IMG/VR virus record: IMGVR_UViG_3300050029_000197
Location: 1-64,000 of that record
Reading direction: 5' to 3' (one strand)
Origin: a virus
Length of the DNA stretch: 64,000 nt
The position numbers and the translations under genes were made by a program. Positions 58,001-64,000 of the stretch are shown here, piece by piece. Under the pieces are notes generated by a model. The model saw nothing but the letters and a program-made list of their open reading frames with translations. It had not been told where the DNA came from and made no database searches. Every line of letters starts with the position of its first letter. The first letter of the stretch is position 1.

Positions 58001-59031
58001 GACGAGCGCATCGGCATGAACGCGCCGTGCATCTCCAGGTCGGGATCGTGGTTCGACACCTTGAACAGCACCGGCCGGTCCGGCCCGCAGAACGTCCAGT
58101 CGAGGATCGGATCCTCACCGGTCGGGAGACGCAACGACCCGAGCCGCTTCATCACATGCGCGCCGAACGTGCCGCCGTCGATGTCGCCGACGTCGTGTTC
58201 GAGGATCCGCTCCCAGGTCGGGAACACGCCCTCGTCGTACAACGGCAACACCAGCTCGGAGTCCGCAACCTTCAGTGTCAGCTCGCCGGCGTTCGTGAGT
58301 GCGCTCGTACCCTTCTTCGACTTCTCGTCGCTCTCGCCTTCGTCGGCAGCCTCGACGGGCGCCGGCATGCGGAACCCGTAGAGGTCGAGCTGCTCGACGT
58401 TCATCAGCACCTCGCGGGCGCCGAGCTCGCGGTGGGGGCCGACGACGCCGTGCGCTTCGAGCTCGCCCATGATCCGCTGCGCCCGATGGAACGAGATCCG
58501 CAGCCGACGTTGCAGCATCGACACCGCACCCAGGTCGGTCGCGACGACCAACTGTGCGGCGGCGGCGATGAGCGGATCCTCGAGCTCCCCGACCGCCTCC
58601 GCGAGCTTCGCCCACTCCGAGATCGGGATCTCCGGGCCGTCGTTGATCGAGATGGTCATCTCCAACTCGTCGGCGTCGTCCGCGTCCGGATGCCCACACA
58701 CGAGGTCACAGGGGATTTCCTTCACGCCCTGCAACAGGGCGCCCATGAGGCGGAGCGAGTCGCGATGCACGAGCGCATGCCACTCCCCCCGCCCGGTCTC
58801 ATGATCAAGGCGCGCTTCGCGGCCGATGACCAACTCCTGCACGAGGAGCAGGTAACTGTCGGTCGAGATGATCTGCAGCCGGTCCTCGTCCGCGATCATC
58901 TCCACGCAGCACAACACCGGTCGGAACTCGTCCGAGCTGGCGATCGTCGACGCGTTCGACAGCGCCGCGTTCAGCGCCTTCGGGTTCGTGATCGTCGACC
59001 ACGGCGGCGAGACAACGTCAGTCGGCGGCAT
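57997..59031 (-). CDS. dnaN-like: Sliding-clamp-like protein with inserted FtsK-gamma domain
   Basis: 344 residues. Residues ~16-140 match a DnaN domain (ALSNASTIASSDEFRPVLCC, RLQIISTDSYLLLVQELVI). Residues ~152-210 are an FtsK-gamma winged helix (LGAVSMLQRRLRISFHRAQR and IMGELEAHGVVGPH...REVLM), with the SLLQRRLRIGYNRA box nearly intact. Residues ~241-344 return to a clamp-like fold (LTLKVADSELVLPL, ILDWTFCGPDRPVLFKVSNH) ending FMPMR as in DnaN. With two clamp domains it would need to trimerise. The gamma domain reads DNA orientation sequences in FtsK. Confidence 0.9.
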   Translation of the reverse strand: MPPTDVVSPPWSTITNPKALNAALSNASTIASSDEFRPVLCCVEMIADEDRLQIISTDSYLLLVQELVIGREARLDHETGRGEWHALVHRDSLRLMGALLQGVKEIPCDLVCGHPDADDADELEMTISINDGPEIPISEWAKLAEAVGELEDPLIAAAAQLVVATDLGAVSMLQRRLRISFHRAQRIMGELEAHGVVGPHRELGAREVLMNVEQLDLYGFRMPAPVEAADEGESDEKSKKGTSALTNAGELTLKVADSELVLPLYDEGVFPTWERILEHDVGDIDGGTFGAHVMKRLGSLRLPTGEDPILDWTFCGPDRPVLFKVSNHDPDLEMHGAFMPMRSS

Positions 59032-59386
59032 GCTGGTTCACCACTTCCACTCGGTCGGCTCCGATCGTGAGCTGCAACGACGGCTGCGCGTCTCTGCTCA
59101 CGATCACAACCTTGGGTTCGGTCGTCGTGAACCAGGGGAAGGGATGGCCGTCGATCTCGATGCCGAACGCGCGGCCTTTGCGCGTCACCACGATCGTCCG
59201 CGCGAGGACGGGCTCCGAGACAAAGACGTGTCCATCGAGTCGACGCCAGACCTCGATCTCATCGACCACCTCCGCCACGAGTGCCGCGAGAGACCCGGGT
59301 TCGGGTTCGCCTGCGTTCTCGCGTGCGGTCGCCAGCCAGGTCTTGATCGGCGCGAGGTCGATCCCGTCGTTCTTCGGGGTGCTCAC
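59018..59386 (-). CDS. Hypothetical protein from leaderless transcript, 122 aa
   Basis: GTG 59386 (VSTPKNDGIDLAPIKTWLAT) lies exactly 7 nt after CATACT. Helical N-terminus, then a beta-rich body (FVSEPVLARTIVVTRKGRAF, KVVIVSRDAQPSLQLTIGAD). It overlaps the clamp gene by 14 nt. Not recognised. Confidence 0.7.
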   Translation of the reverse strand: MSTPKNDGIDLAPIKTWLATARENAGEPEPGSLAALVAEVVDEIEVWRRLDGHVFVSEPVLARTIVVTRKGRAFGIEIDGHPFPWFTTTEPKVVIVSRDAQPSLQLTIGADRVEVVNQHAAD

Positions 59387-59393
59387 GAGGTTC

Positions 59394-59422
59394 AGTATGC
59401 CTGCACCCTGAGACAACATCGT
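59394..59422 (-). promoter_or_regulatory. Family C promoter (leaderless)
   Basis: Minus strand TTGTCTCAGGGTGCAGG-CATACT (-10 at 59399-59394) then 7 nt and GTG. It starts transcription of the clamp/HerA/nuclease block inside the split terminase. Confidence 0.75.
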
Positions 59423-59426
59423 CAGG

Positions 59427-60311
59427 TCACGCGGCCTGCAAAAACCATGCTCTCTCGAACATGCGGCCGGCTTCGCTGATCTTCCAGTCGCCCGCGAGCA
59501 TCCGTGCGAGGTCGATCGGGTCGAGACCTTGCTCGAGGCCGGCGACGTAGGTGTCGCGGTCGATGCCCGGGTTGTCGGACAAGAACGCGGGGATGAACAC
59601 CCGATTGGGATTCTCGGTCAGCCGGTCGAGCCCAATCTGGAAGCGGGCCTTCACCCACGGCACGCCGGGCCCGATCGGGTTCGTCCCCGACCTGGTGCGC
59701 AACGGCACGTCGGCGAGCGTGAGCCCGCAGCTCGGGCATGCCTTGAGTCCCGCCCGGCCCTTCGCTGGGCGGCGGACGCGCGCGAACCCGATGTACTGGT
59801 ACGGGCGGGCAGTCATCCAGCCGGTCAGCTCGTCGAACCCGACGTACTGGTAGGCGTGCGACGCGAACTTGAGCCGGTCGGCGTCGCGGTCGGCGTGTCC
59901 GAACTTGAGGATCGCGCCCGACGGGAACTCCCACACGTTCGACCCGAAAATCGAGTGCGCCGCATGCCAGATCGCGTCGGTGCCGGCGAGCCACTCCTCC
60001 GACCTGGGGATCAGACCCTCGGCGCCGGTGAGTTGGGGGGCCGTCTGGCGCATGAGCAGGGCGGCGTAACCGGGCACGCACACGTATTGCAGGGCCGCGT
60101 CGAGGAGATAATCCGACTTGCCCGATCCCGCGCTCCCGCCATAGAGCAGCTCGCGGACACGGTTCGCGTAGCCCGACAGCGCGGCCGACTGCTTCGCCGA
60201 GCGCGGGTAGTCGGGCCGGTATTTCGTGCCGCACGGGTCACGCGGTCTGAACTCGTCGAGCGTCGCGCGCGCCGCGCGCCGCGCCTCGATGGGTAGGACG
60301 AGCGCGGTCAT
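59427..60311 (-). CDS. terL (N-terminal part): Terminase large subunit, ATPase part
   Basis: ATG 60311 overlaps the stop upstream. 294 residues: a Walker A loop GGSAGSGKS at 58-66, Walker B YQYVGFDE at 154-161, and ARMLAGDWKISEAGRMFERA at the C-terminus, the exact point where full-length terminases pass into the nuclease domain. The gene ends WFLQAA and stops; the nuclease domain is encoded ~7 kb downstream. The 390-codon longer frame upstream is out of phase with any start and is rejected. Confidence 0.92.
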   Translation of the reverse strand: MTALVLPIEARRAARATLDEFRPRDPCGTKYRPDYPRSAKQSAALSGYANRVRELLYGGSAGSGKSDYLLDAALQYVCVPGYAALLMRQTAPQLTGAEGLIPRSEEWLAGTDAIWHAAHSIFGSNVWEFPSGAILKFGHADRDADRLKFASHAYQYVGFDELTGWMTARPYQYIGFARVRRPAKGRAGLKACPSCGLTLADVPLRTRSGTNPIGPGVPWVKARFQIGLDRLTENPNRVFIPAFLSDNPGIDRDTYVAGLEQGLDPIDLARMLAGDWKISEAGRMFERAWFLQAA

Positions 60312-60487
60312 GCCGGCTGCAGCGTGCCGATCCGGTCGAGGAGCGCGAGCCGGGCGCCAGTCTCGTCCGGACAGCGCATCGCGAGTCGTCCGCCGGCGCC
60401 GTAGATCACGAGATCGCAGCTCCCGTCGTCGTGCGGGTCGAGCATGAACGCGTCGATGCGTTCGCCGTGGCCGGAAGTCGTGTCCAA
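60308..60487 (-). CDS. Small protein before terminase ATPase, 59 aa
   Basis: Read from TTG 60487 behind GGGGAAGG: LDTTSGHGERIDAFMLDPHD, then CDLVIYGAGGRLAMRCPDET and LLDRIGTLQPA. Its TGA overlaps the terminase ATG. Not recognised. Confidence 0.6.
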   Translation of the reverse strand: MDTTSGHGERIDAFMLDPHDDGSCDLVIYGAGGRLAMRCPDETGARLALLDRIGTLQPA

Positions 60488-60560
60488 CGCACCGAAGCCT
60501 TCCCCGCATCGCGCGCGCCGTCAGGACCGACGTCGTCGTCGTGGATGCCGAATCTGGTAC

Positions 60561-60589
60561 AGGATGGCTGCACCGGACAAGGTTGTCAA
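60561..60589 (-). promoter_or_regulatory. Strong sigma70-type promoter of the terminase operon
   Basis: TTGACA (60589-60584), 17 bp, CATCCT (60566-60561) on the minus strand, then GTACC as in family C. Drives the small gene and terminase ATPase. Confidence 0.85.
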
Positions 60590-60621
60590 CGGGCAACACG
60601 CGTACGGCTGTGGCGCGACGC

Positions 60622-60681
60622 GCAACATCCCGAGCACCCGAGGCGGGAGGTAAAGCCTGCCAGGGCGACTCGGGATGTTGC
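60622..60681. repeat. 13-bp inverted repeat in gene-free interval
   Basis: GCAACATCCCGAG (60622-60634) and CTCGGGATGTTGC (60669-60681), 34-nt spacer with a small inner hairpin. The 60488-60778 interval holds no other gene. Could be a terminator, packaging or binding site. Confidence 0.75.
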
Positions 60682-60778
60682 TTCCGTGCGACGCGGCGAG
60701 GGACGCTACGCCGCCGGGCGCCAGGATCCTCGCGGACCGCAGCGCGACGACAACGCTACACGGCGGGTGTGCCCGAGA

Positions 60779-60922
60779 TCACCGAGGTGCGAGCTCGGCC
60801 GAGTGGCGGCCATCGGCGCACGGCATCGCGCCGGTCGCAACGTGCACGCGGGGCGCGCCGGGTCGGATTGTCGGCTGATCGCACCACGCACACCGCTCGT
60901 GCGTCTCGACGGTCGCGGTCAT
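60779..60922 (-). CDS. Small zinc-type protein, 47 aa
   Basis: ATG 60922 overlaps the stop upstream. MTATVETHERCAWCDQPTIR then VHVATGAMPCADGRHSAELA: CxxC plus C/H, a treble-clef-like knuckle. Function unknown. Confidence 0.7.
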   Translation of the reverse strand: MTATVETHERCAWCDQPTIRPGAPRVHVATGAMPCADGRHSAELAPR

Positions 60923-61467
60923 GACGCCCTCCGGGCCATCTTCGCTGCAGCCGCGTTCAGGAACACGCTCGGGTCGGTGATCTCCCAGGCGTTCGCGTCG
61001 CGGTAGCCGGGGAGGTTCGAGATCGCGCGCTGCTCGAGCGCGCGGCAGAACGCGAACGCCTCGCTCTTGGGCCAGTCCGGCGTCTCGCACGCCTGGTACT
61101 CGAAGCACGAGATCGCCTTGAGGACGACAACCGGGTCCGGGGTGCCCTGCAGCTCGCGGTAGATGTACGGCTCTTCGATCTCGGTCTCGTCGTAGCGGAA
61201 GTCGACCGAGCGCCGGTTCTCGGCCATGAGCATCGCGCCCACCTGGCCGGCCCTGTCTCGGGTGAGTTCCCGCATCGAGTCCCGGTAGACCTTGGACGCC
61301 GCCGGGCCCCACGGTTCGCCCGGCTCGAAGGCGCGGGCGTAGTCGGGGTGGTCCTCGATGTTGACGGTCCAGCGGATCGGGCCCTCGTGACGATGGGGCA
61401 TCCCCCACACGACGCCCGCGGTGAGCAGCGCGTCGATGTGGACCTTGCCGACCTCGAATGCACTCAT
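60919..61467 (-). CDS. Conserved actinobacterial/phage protein, 182 aa
   Basis: ATG 61467 with GGGAGG 5 nt upstream, behind a family A promoter. MSAFEVGKVHIDALLTAGVV, VGAMLMAENRRSVDFRYDET and FEYQACETPDWPKSEAFAFC match a hypothetical family I recall as common in actinobacteria and their phages. Its function is unknown. Confidence 0.8.
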   Translation of the reverse strand: MSAFEVGKVHIDALLTAGVVWGMPHRHEGPIRWTVNIEDHPDYARAFEPGEPWGPAASKVYRDSMRELTRDRAGQVGAMLMAENRRSVDFRYDETEIEEPYIYRELQGTPDPVVVLKAISCFEYQACETPDWPKSEAFAFCRALEQRAISNLPGYRDANAWEITDPSVFLNAAAAKMARRAS

Positions 61468-61501
61468 AGCAACCTCCCTTGCGTATCCCCCGTCCCTCGG
61501 G

Positions 61502-61541
61502 GGTATAGGGAGACTATACCACAAGGCTGTCCGGTTGGCAA
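61502..61541 (-). promoter_or_regulatory. Family A promoter/operator
   Basis: TTGCCA (61541-61536), 17 bp, TATAGT (61518-61513) within GGTATAG-TCTCC-CTATACC. The -35 abuts the stop codon of the gene upstream. Confidence 0.88.
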
Positions 61542-61988
61542 TCAGGAAGACGGGACCACCTCCGGCTCCGAAGCGCGCACGCCACCGAAGCTGCAGTGCA
61601 TCTCGCCTTTGTCGAGGATCCCGCCACACTGGTCGCACACCACTCCCGGCCGTCCGTCACCCGGGCCGCGTTCCTTGTCCCGCTCGAACGCGATCCACGA
61701 CGCGTCACCGTTCAGCCGGTGGTCGGCCTGCTCGCCCGTCGCGAGCGCCGAGATCATCGTGCGGCGTTCCTGGAACGTCAGCGTCCGCGACCCGCACAAC
61801 GAGCAGGCGGGCAGGCCGTCGACGACGATCACCCGGCCGTGCATGGAACGGAAATGGCGGATGACGTCATCGACGGCCTCGAGGATCGTCGCTTCCGGGA
61901 CCGCGGCCCGCCGGCGGCGGGCGAGCTCGGGCATCACCTGGAGCAGGCTCTCGCGCAGCTTGTCGACTTCGGTATCGGGAATGCTCAT
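61542..61988 (-). CDS. Hypothetical zinc-binding protein, 148 aa
   Basis: ATG 61988 with GAGGTAACCG before it. MSIPDTEVDKLRESLLQVMP, helical, then PACSLCGSRTLTFQERRTMI and GVVCDQCGGILDKGEMHC: two CxxC pairs of a zinc ribbon. Function unknown. Confidence 0.75.
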   Translation of the reverse strand: MSIPDTEVDKLRESLLQVMPELARRRRAAVPEATILEAVDDVIRHFRSMHGRVIVVDGLPACSLCGSRTLTFQERRTMISALATGEQADHRLNGDASWIAFERDKERGPGDGRPGVVCDQCGGILDKGEMHCSFGGVRASEPEVVPSS

Positions 61989-62007
61989 CGGTTACCTCGT
62001 CCCTCGG

Positions 62008-62026
62008 GGTCTAGGCAGACTATACC
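62008..62026 (-). promoter_or_regulatory. Family A promoter/operator (variant)
   Basis: GGTATAG-TCTGC-CTAGACC on the minus strand with TATAGT as -10; a mismatch lies in the second half. Confidence 0.7.
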
Positions 62027-62050
62027 GCGAGGGTGTGCCCGGAACGCGAG

Positions 62051-62074
62051 ACGACCGCCCCGAAGGACGGCCGC
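62051..62074 (-). terminator. UUCG-loop hairpin
   Basis: Minus-strand RNA folds GCGGCCGUCC-UUCG-GGGCGGUCGU (10 bp with G:U pairs). Follows the Ig-domain gene and precedes a new family A promoter. Confidence 0.55.
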
Positions 62075-62097
62075 CTCACTGAGAGCCCTCTTCTTCG

Positions 62098-62583
62098 TCA
62101 GACCGTGAGCTGTGCGCCCACCGCGGCGCCCGGGTTGACCGTCACCGCGACCGGGAGAACTGCCTGCCACGGTGTGCCGTCAACCTCGACGAGCGGGTTG
62201 CCCGACGCGTCCGCGAGGCGAACCGCGACGTTCGCGACGCCTTCACCGACGACGGTGATCGCACCCGAGGTCGGGTCGATCGTGAGTGCGGCTTCGTTGT
62301 CGGAGCTGAACGTGGCGACCGCGACGTCAGGCTTCGGGGCGTTGGTGTCGCCCTTGTCGTCGACGTACGCGAGGTTGGCTTGGGCGTTGACGGTATCGAC
62401 CGTCAGGGTGGCTGTGCTCATGGGTGGTGCTTCTCCTACGGTCAGAACGGCCTTGGTGGCCGGCGGGCGGGCTTCTCCGAGCAGAACCGTCAACGGCTTG
62501 CCGTCGAAGTGGTGGTGCACGTGCACGTGGATCTCGATCGCCGGGCGTTCGGGTCCATCGATGTCGGGCACGTCTGCGACCAT
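62098..62583 (-). CDS. Ig-like (Big_2) protein with His-rich N-terminus
   Basis: 161 residues. EIHVHVHHHFDG forms a His-rich start, then residues ~70-155 resemble a bacterial Ig-like Big_2 domain (TFSSDNEAALTIDPTSGAIT, VVGEGVANVAVRLADASGNP). Such domains occur in virion decorations and fibres, but this gene lies among accessory genes. Function uncertain. Confidence 0.75.
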   Translation of the reverse strand: MVADVPDIDGPERPAIEIHVHVHHHFDGKPLTVLLGEARPPATKAVLTVGEAPPMSTATLTVDTVNAQANLAYVDDKGDTNAPKPDVAVATFSSDNEAALTIDPTSGAITVVGEGVANVAVRLADASGNPLVEVDGTPWQAVLPVAVTVNPGAAVGAQLTV

Positions 62584-62599
62584 ACGCTCGTGCTGAGAC

Positions 62600-62625
62600 A
62601 GGATAAGTGAACCCGATCAGACGAC
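62600..62625 (-). promoter_or_regulatory. TATCCT promoter
   Basis: Minus strand TTCACT-TATCCT-GTCTCAG; -10 at 62605-62600, 16 nt to ATG 62583. Confidence 0.55.
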
Positions 62626-62937
62626 TTCGGCGCACGCTTCGGCCAGGGTGCGCCGAAGTCGCGAGCCGGCCATGTCGCCGAGCCGGTTCACTGCGATCAC
62701 ACCGTCGATCATGTCCGCGACAACATCAGCGAGGGGCCGGCCGTGCAGTTTCACCGCGACGACCGCTGTGCCGTTCGACTGGCGGCGGATCGTCCGGTTC
62801 ACGCCCGGTTGGCGTGGTGGGCTACGGAAGGCGGGCACCTCGAGCTCCGCAGCGCGGATTGCCATGCCGATCCGGCGCGCGAGCTCTGCGAACTGCACCG
62901 ACGGCACCTCGTTCCCGAGCGGCATCGCCGCGGTCAT
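62617..62937 (-). CDS. Hypothetical helical protein, 106 aa
   Basis: ATG 62937 overlaps the stop of the small membrane gene. FAELARRIGMAIRAAELEVP, GTAVVAVKLHGRPLADVVAD, RLRRTLAEACAEVV. Not recognised. Confidence 0.7.
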   Translation of the reverse strand: MTAAMPLGNEVPSVQFAELARRIGMAIRAAELEVPAFRSPPRQPGVNRTIRRQSNGTAVVAVKLHGRPLADVVADMIDGVIAVNRLGDMAGSRLRRTLAEACAEVV

Positions 62938-63050
62938 CGGAACGCCAGCAGGTACACGACACCTGCGCTCAGGACCCACATTGCGAGGCCGATCAGCGTG
63001 CCGATGATGCAGCCGCGCGCGGGGGCGAGCGGGTCGACGTCGTCGCCCAT
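62934..63050 (-). CDS. Small membrane protein, 38 aa
   Basis: ATG 63050 overlaps the ASCH stop (TGATG). MGDDVDPLAPARGCIIGTLI followed by GLAMWVLSAGVVYLLAF: one or two short membrane segments. Supported by tight coupling. Confidence 0.65.
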   Translation of the reverse strand: MGDDVDPLAPARGCIIGTLIGLAMWVLSAGVVYLLAFR

Positions 63051-63586
63051 CACTGCCCCCACGTCCAGAGCCCTTGCTTGCCCTTCGCGGGGATCGGCTC
63101 GTCGAACTTCACGACCTCATCGAGCAACAGGGCGAACCGGCCCGGAGCGAAGTCACCGAACGGACGCTCGCGCGTGCAGACCGTCAGGCAGTTGTGATTC
63201 TGCGAAAAGCCGTGGGTGCACGCGTCGTCCATCGCGCCGCCGAGCCCGTAGTGATTCGACAACGTGGGACAGTCGCTCCACCCGATCTCCGCGGTCGGTA
63301 CTACGTCGATGAGCTTGCACGTCCCCAGCACCGCACCAAGACGGAGGATGTGGATTCGCGACGTGTTGCGCAGATGCAACTCGGGCGTAATGCACGGGCC
63401 GAATCGACCCGAGTGCCACTCCCCCAAGTGCTGCTGCTCGACGTGAGCGTCTGTCTTCGCCGCGTGGATTGCGATGGTCTGGCCGATCGCACTCCGCCAC
63501 GGATGCTCCCGCCCGCGCGTCTCGATCGTCTTCACGCCCTCCACGATCAGAGATGCCCACGGTTGCCAGAGCGTGATCGTCTTCAT
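63050..63586 (-). CDS. ASCH-domain protein 2
   Basis: ATG 63586 (MKTITLWQPWASLIVEGVKT). The opening LWQPWASLIVEGVKTIETRG is the ASCH signature with intact K-x-x-E-x-R; RIHILRLGAVLGTCKLIDVV and GRFALLLDEVVKFDEPIPAK supply later strands. 178 residues with a Cys/His stretch. ASCH proteins act on RNA or modified nucleosides. Overlaps the hydrolase stop. Confidence 0.88.
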   Translation of the reverse strand: MKTITLWQPWASLIVEGVKTIETRGREHPWRSAIGQTIAIHAAKTDAHVEQQHLGEWHSGRFGPCITPELHLRNTSRIHILRLGAVLGTCKLIDVVPTAEIGWSDCPTLSNHYGLGGAMDDACTHGFSQNHNCLTVCTRERPFGDFAPGRFALLLDEVVKFDEPIPAKGKQGLWTWGQ

Positions 63587-64000
63587 AGCTGAACCGGTAC
63601 GGCATGGAGCGCGTCGAGGTACATGCCGTGACCCGACGCGGTTGCCCACTCGCTGGCGCTCTCCACGCTGGTCCCCTCGCCCCACTCGTTGAATGTCGTG
63701 ATGAGCTGCCACGGCGTCCCGTTGACCATCATCGACACCAGCCATCGCCAGGTCGGCTCGTCCGCTCGGGCGAGCAGCGGCGCATCCCCCTTCTTCCAGA
63801 ACCCCGGACTGATCGCCGTGGCGAAGTTGGCCTGATAGTCGAGGTAGCGGGACGGGTCGTACTGGTGCCACGAATCGGGTTGCGGTTGGGTGTTCTGATA
63901 GCCCGGATACACGCGCAGCGAGATATAGAACCGGTGGTCCGCGTTCGCCTGCGCCCACCGGGCGACCATCGGCGCGGCGTCGTTCGGCCCGGCGCTCGAA
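63583..64000 (-). CDS. GH99/GH71-like glycoside hydrolase (5' end outside window)
   Basis: The frame is open to the right edge; 138 codons are visible. YISLRVYPGYQNTQ, GTPWQLITTFNEWGEGTSVE and YLDALHAVPVQL match the C-terminal part of GH99/GH71-like barrels, in which a N-E-W-x-E-G-T segment carries catalytic acids. Start and any signal peptide lie outside. It may modify host surface glycan. Confidence 0.75.
   Translation of the reverse strand, partial: SSAGPNDAAPMVARWAQANADHRFYISLRVYPGYQNTQPQPDSWHQYDPSRYLDYQANFATAISPGFWKKGDAPLLARADEPTWRWLVSMMVNGTPWQLITTFNEWGEGTSVESASEWATASGHGMYLDALHAVPVQL

Noticed and set aside
60312-60599. N-terminal extension of the terminase ATPase frame
   Set aside because: It would translate the promoter and a coupled small gene; sequence is Arg-rich noise and the ATG at 60311 overlaps a stop as elsewhere.
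1-64000. CRISPR arrays, insertion sequences, integrase or attachment sites
   Set aside because: No regularly spaced repeats, transposase motifs or integrase catalytic motifs were seen on either strand.

Overview
This window is a stretch of a double-stranded DNA tailed phage or prophage with siphovirus architecture. It carries a very long tape measure gene, a tail-chaperone frameshift and a complete head-tail-lysis order. The host is probably a high-GC actinomycete. The evidence is a WhiB protein, an Rpf-like transglycosylase, a DUF1906-type lysin, many apparently leaderless genes and Thr-rich secreted linkers; the linkers recall Acidimicrobiia, which is only an inference. Nearly all genes lie on the minus strand and are packed end to end with ATGA/GTGA/TGATG overlaps, so the region reads from high to low coordinates. 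Both window ends cut through a gene. No integrase, polymerase, primase or replicative helicase was recognised, so the genome is almost certainly larger than the window.

Layout in the direction of transcription. 64.0-60.5 kb: a truncated GH99/GH71-like hydrolase, an ASCH protein and small accessory genes behind strong promoters. 60.3-51.8 kb: the large terminase is split into an ATPase gene (59427-60311) and a nuclease gene (51789-52424). Between them lie about 7 kb of DNA-transaction genes: a sliding-clamp-like protein with an embedded FtsK-gamma domain, a ribbon-helix-helix protein, a HerA-like ATPase and an MmcB-like nuclease. 51.8-48.0 kb: an initiator-type tRNA on the plus strand, a secreted GH16 glycosidase, the DUF1906 lysin and small membrane proteins (holin candidates). 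48.0-41.6 kb: a fibre with tandem repeats and an SGNH esterase domain, plus a second, secreted SGNH hydrolase. 41.5-32.0 kb: head module of portal, papain-like peptidase, MuF protein, a 2H-phosphoesterase/XkdF-type protease fusion, scaffold, decoration protein, capsid and connectors, with a GIY-YIG gene inserted on the opposite strand. 31.9-29.5 kb: accessory genes including a DNA methyltransferase, placed between head and tail genes. 29.3-14.8 kb: tail module. 14.8-9.5 kb: MerR-like regulator on the plus strand, SSB-like protein, winged-helix replication-type protein, Rpf-like enzyme, ASCH protein. 9.5-0 kb: three ParB-fold genes, DUF488, tRNA-Pro(UGG), a methyltransferase-acetyltransferase fusion, HNH nuclease, WhiB and a small-terminase-like gene.

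Regulation looks coordinated by three repeated promoter designs. Family A has a GGTATAG-N5-CTATACC operator overlapping a TATAGT -10 box. Family B is a 22-bp imperfect palindrome with core ACACGCGTGT placed immediately before the start codons of late operons and before tRNA-Pro. Family C has -10 boxes of the CATACT/CATCCT type, several only 6-7 nt before the start codon. The most unusual points are the clamp-FtsK-gamma fusion, the split terminase around a HerA/nuclease module, the initiator-like tRNA, the 2H-phosphoesterase/protease fusion and the repeated promoter families.
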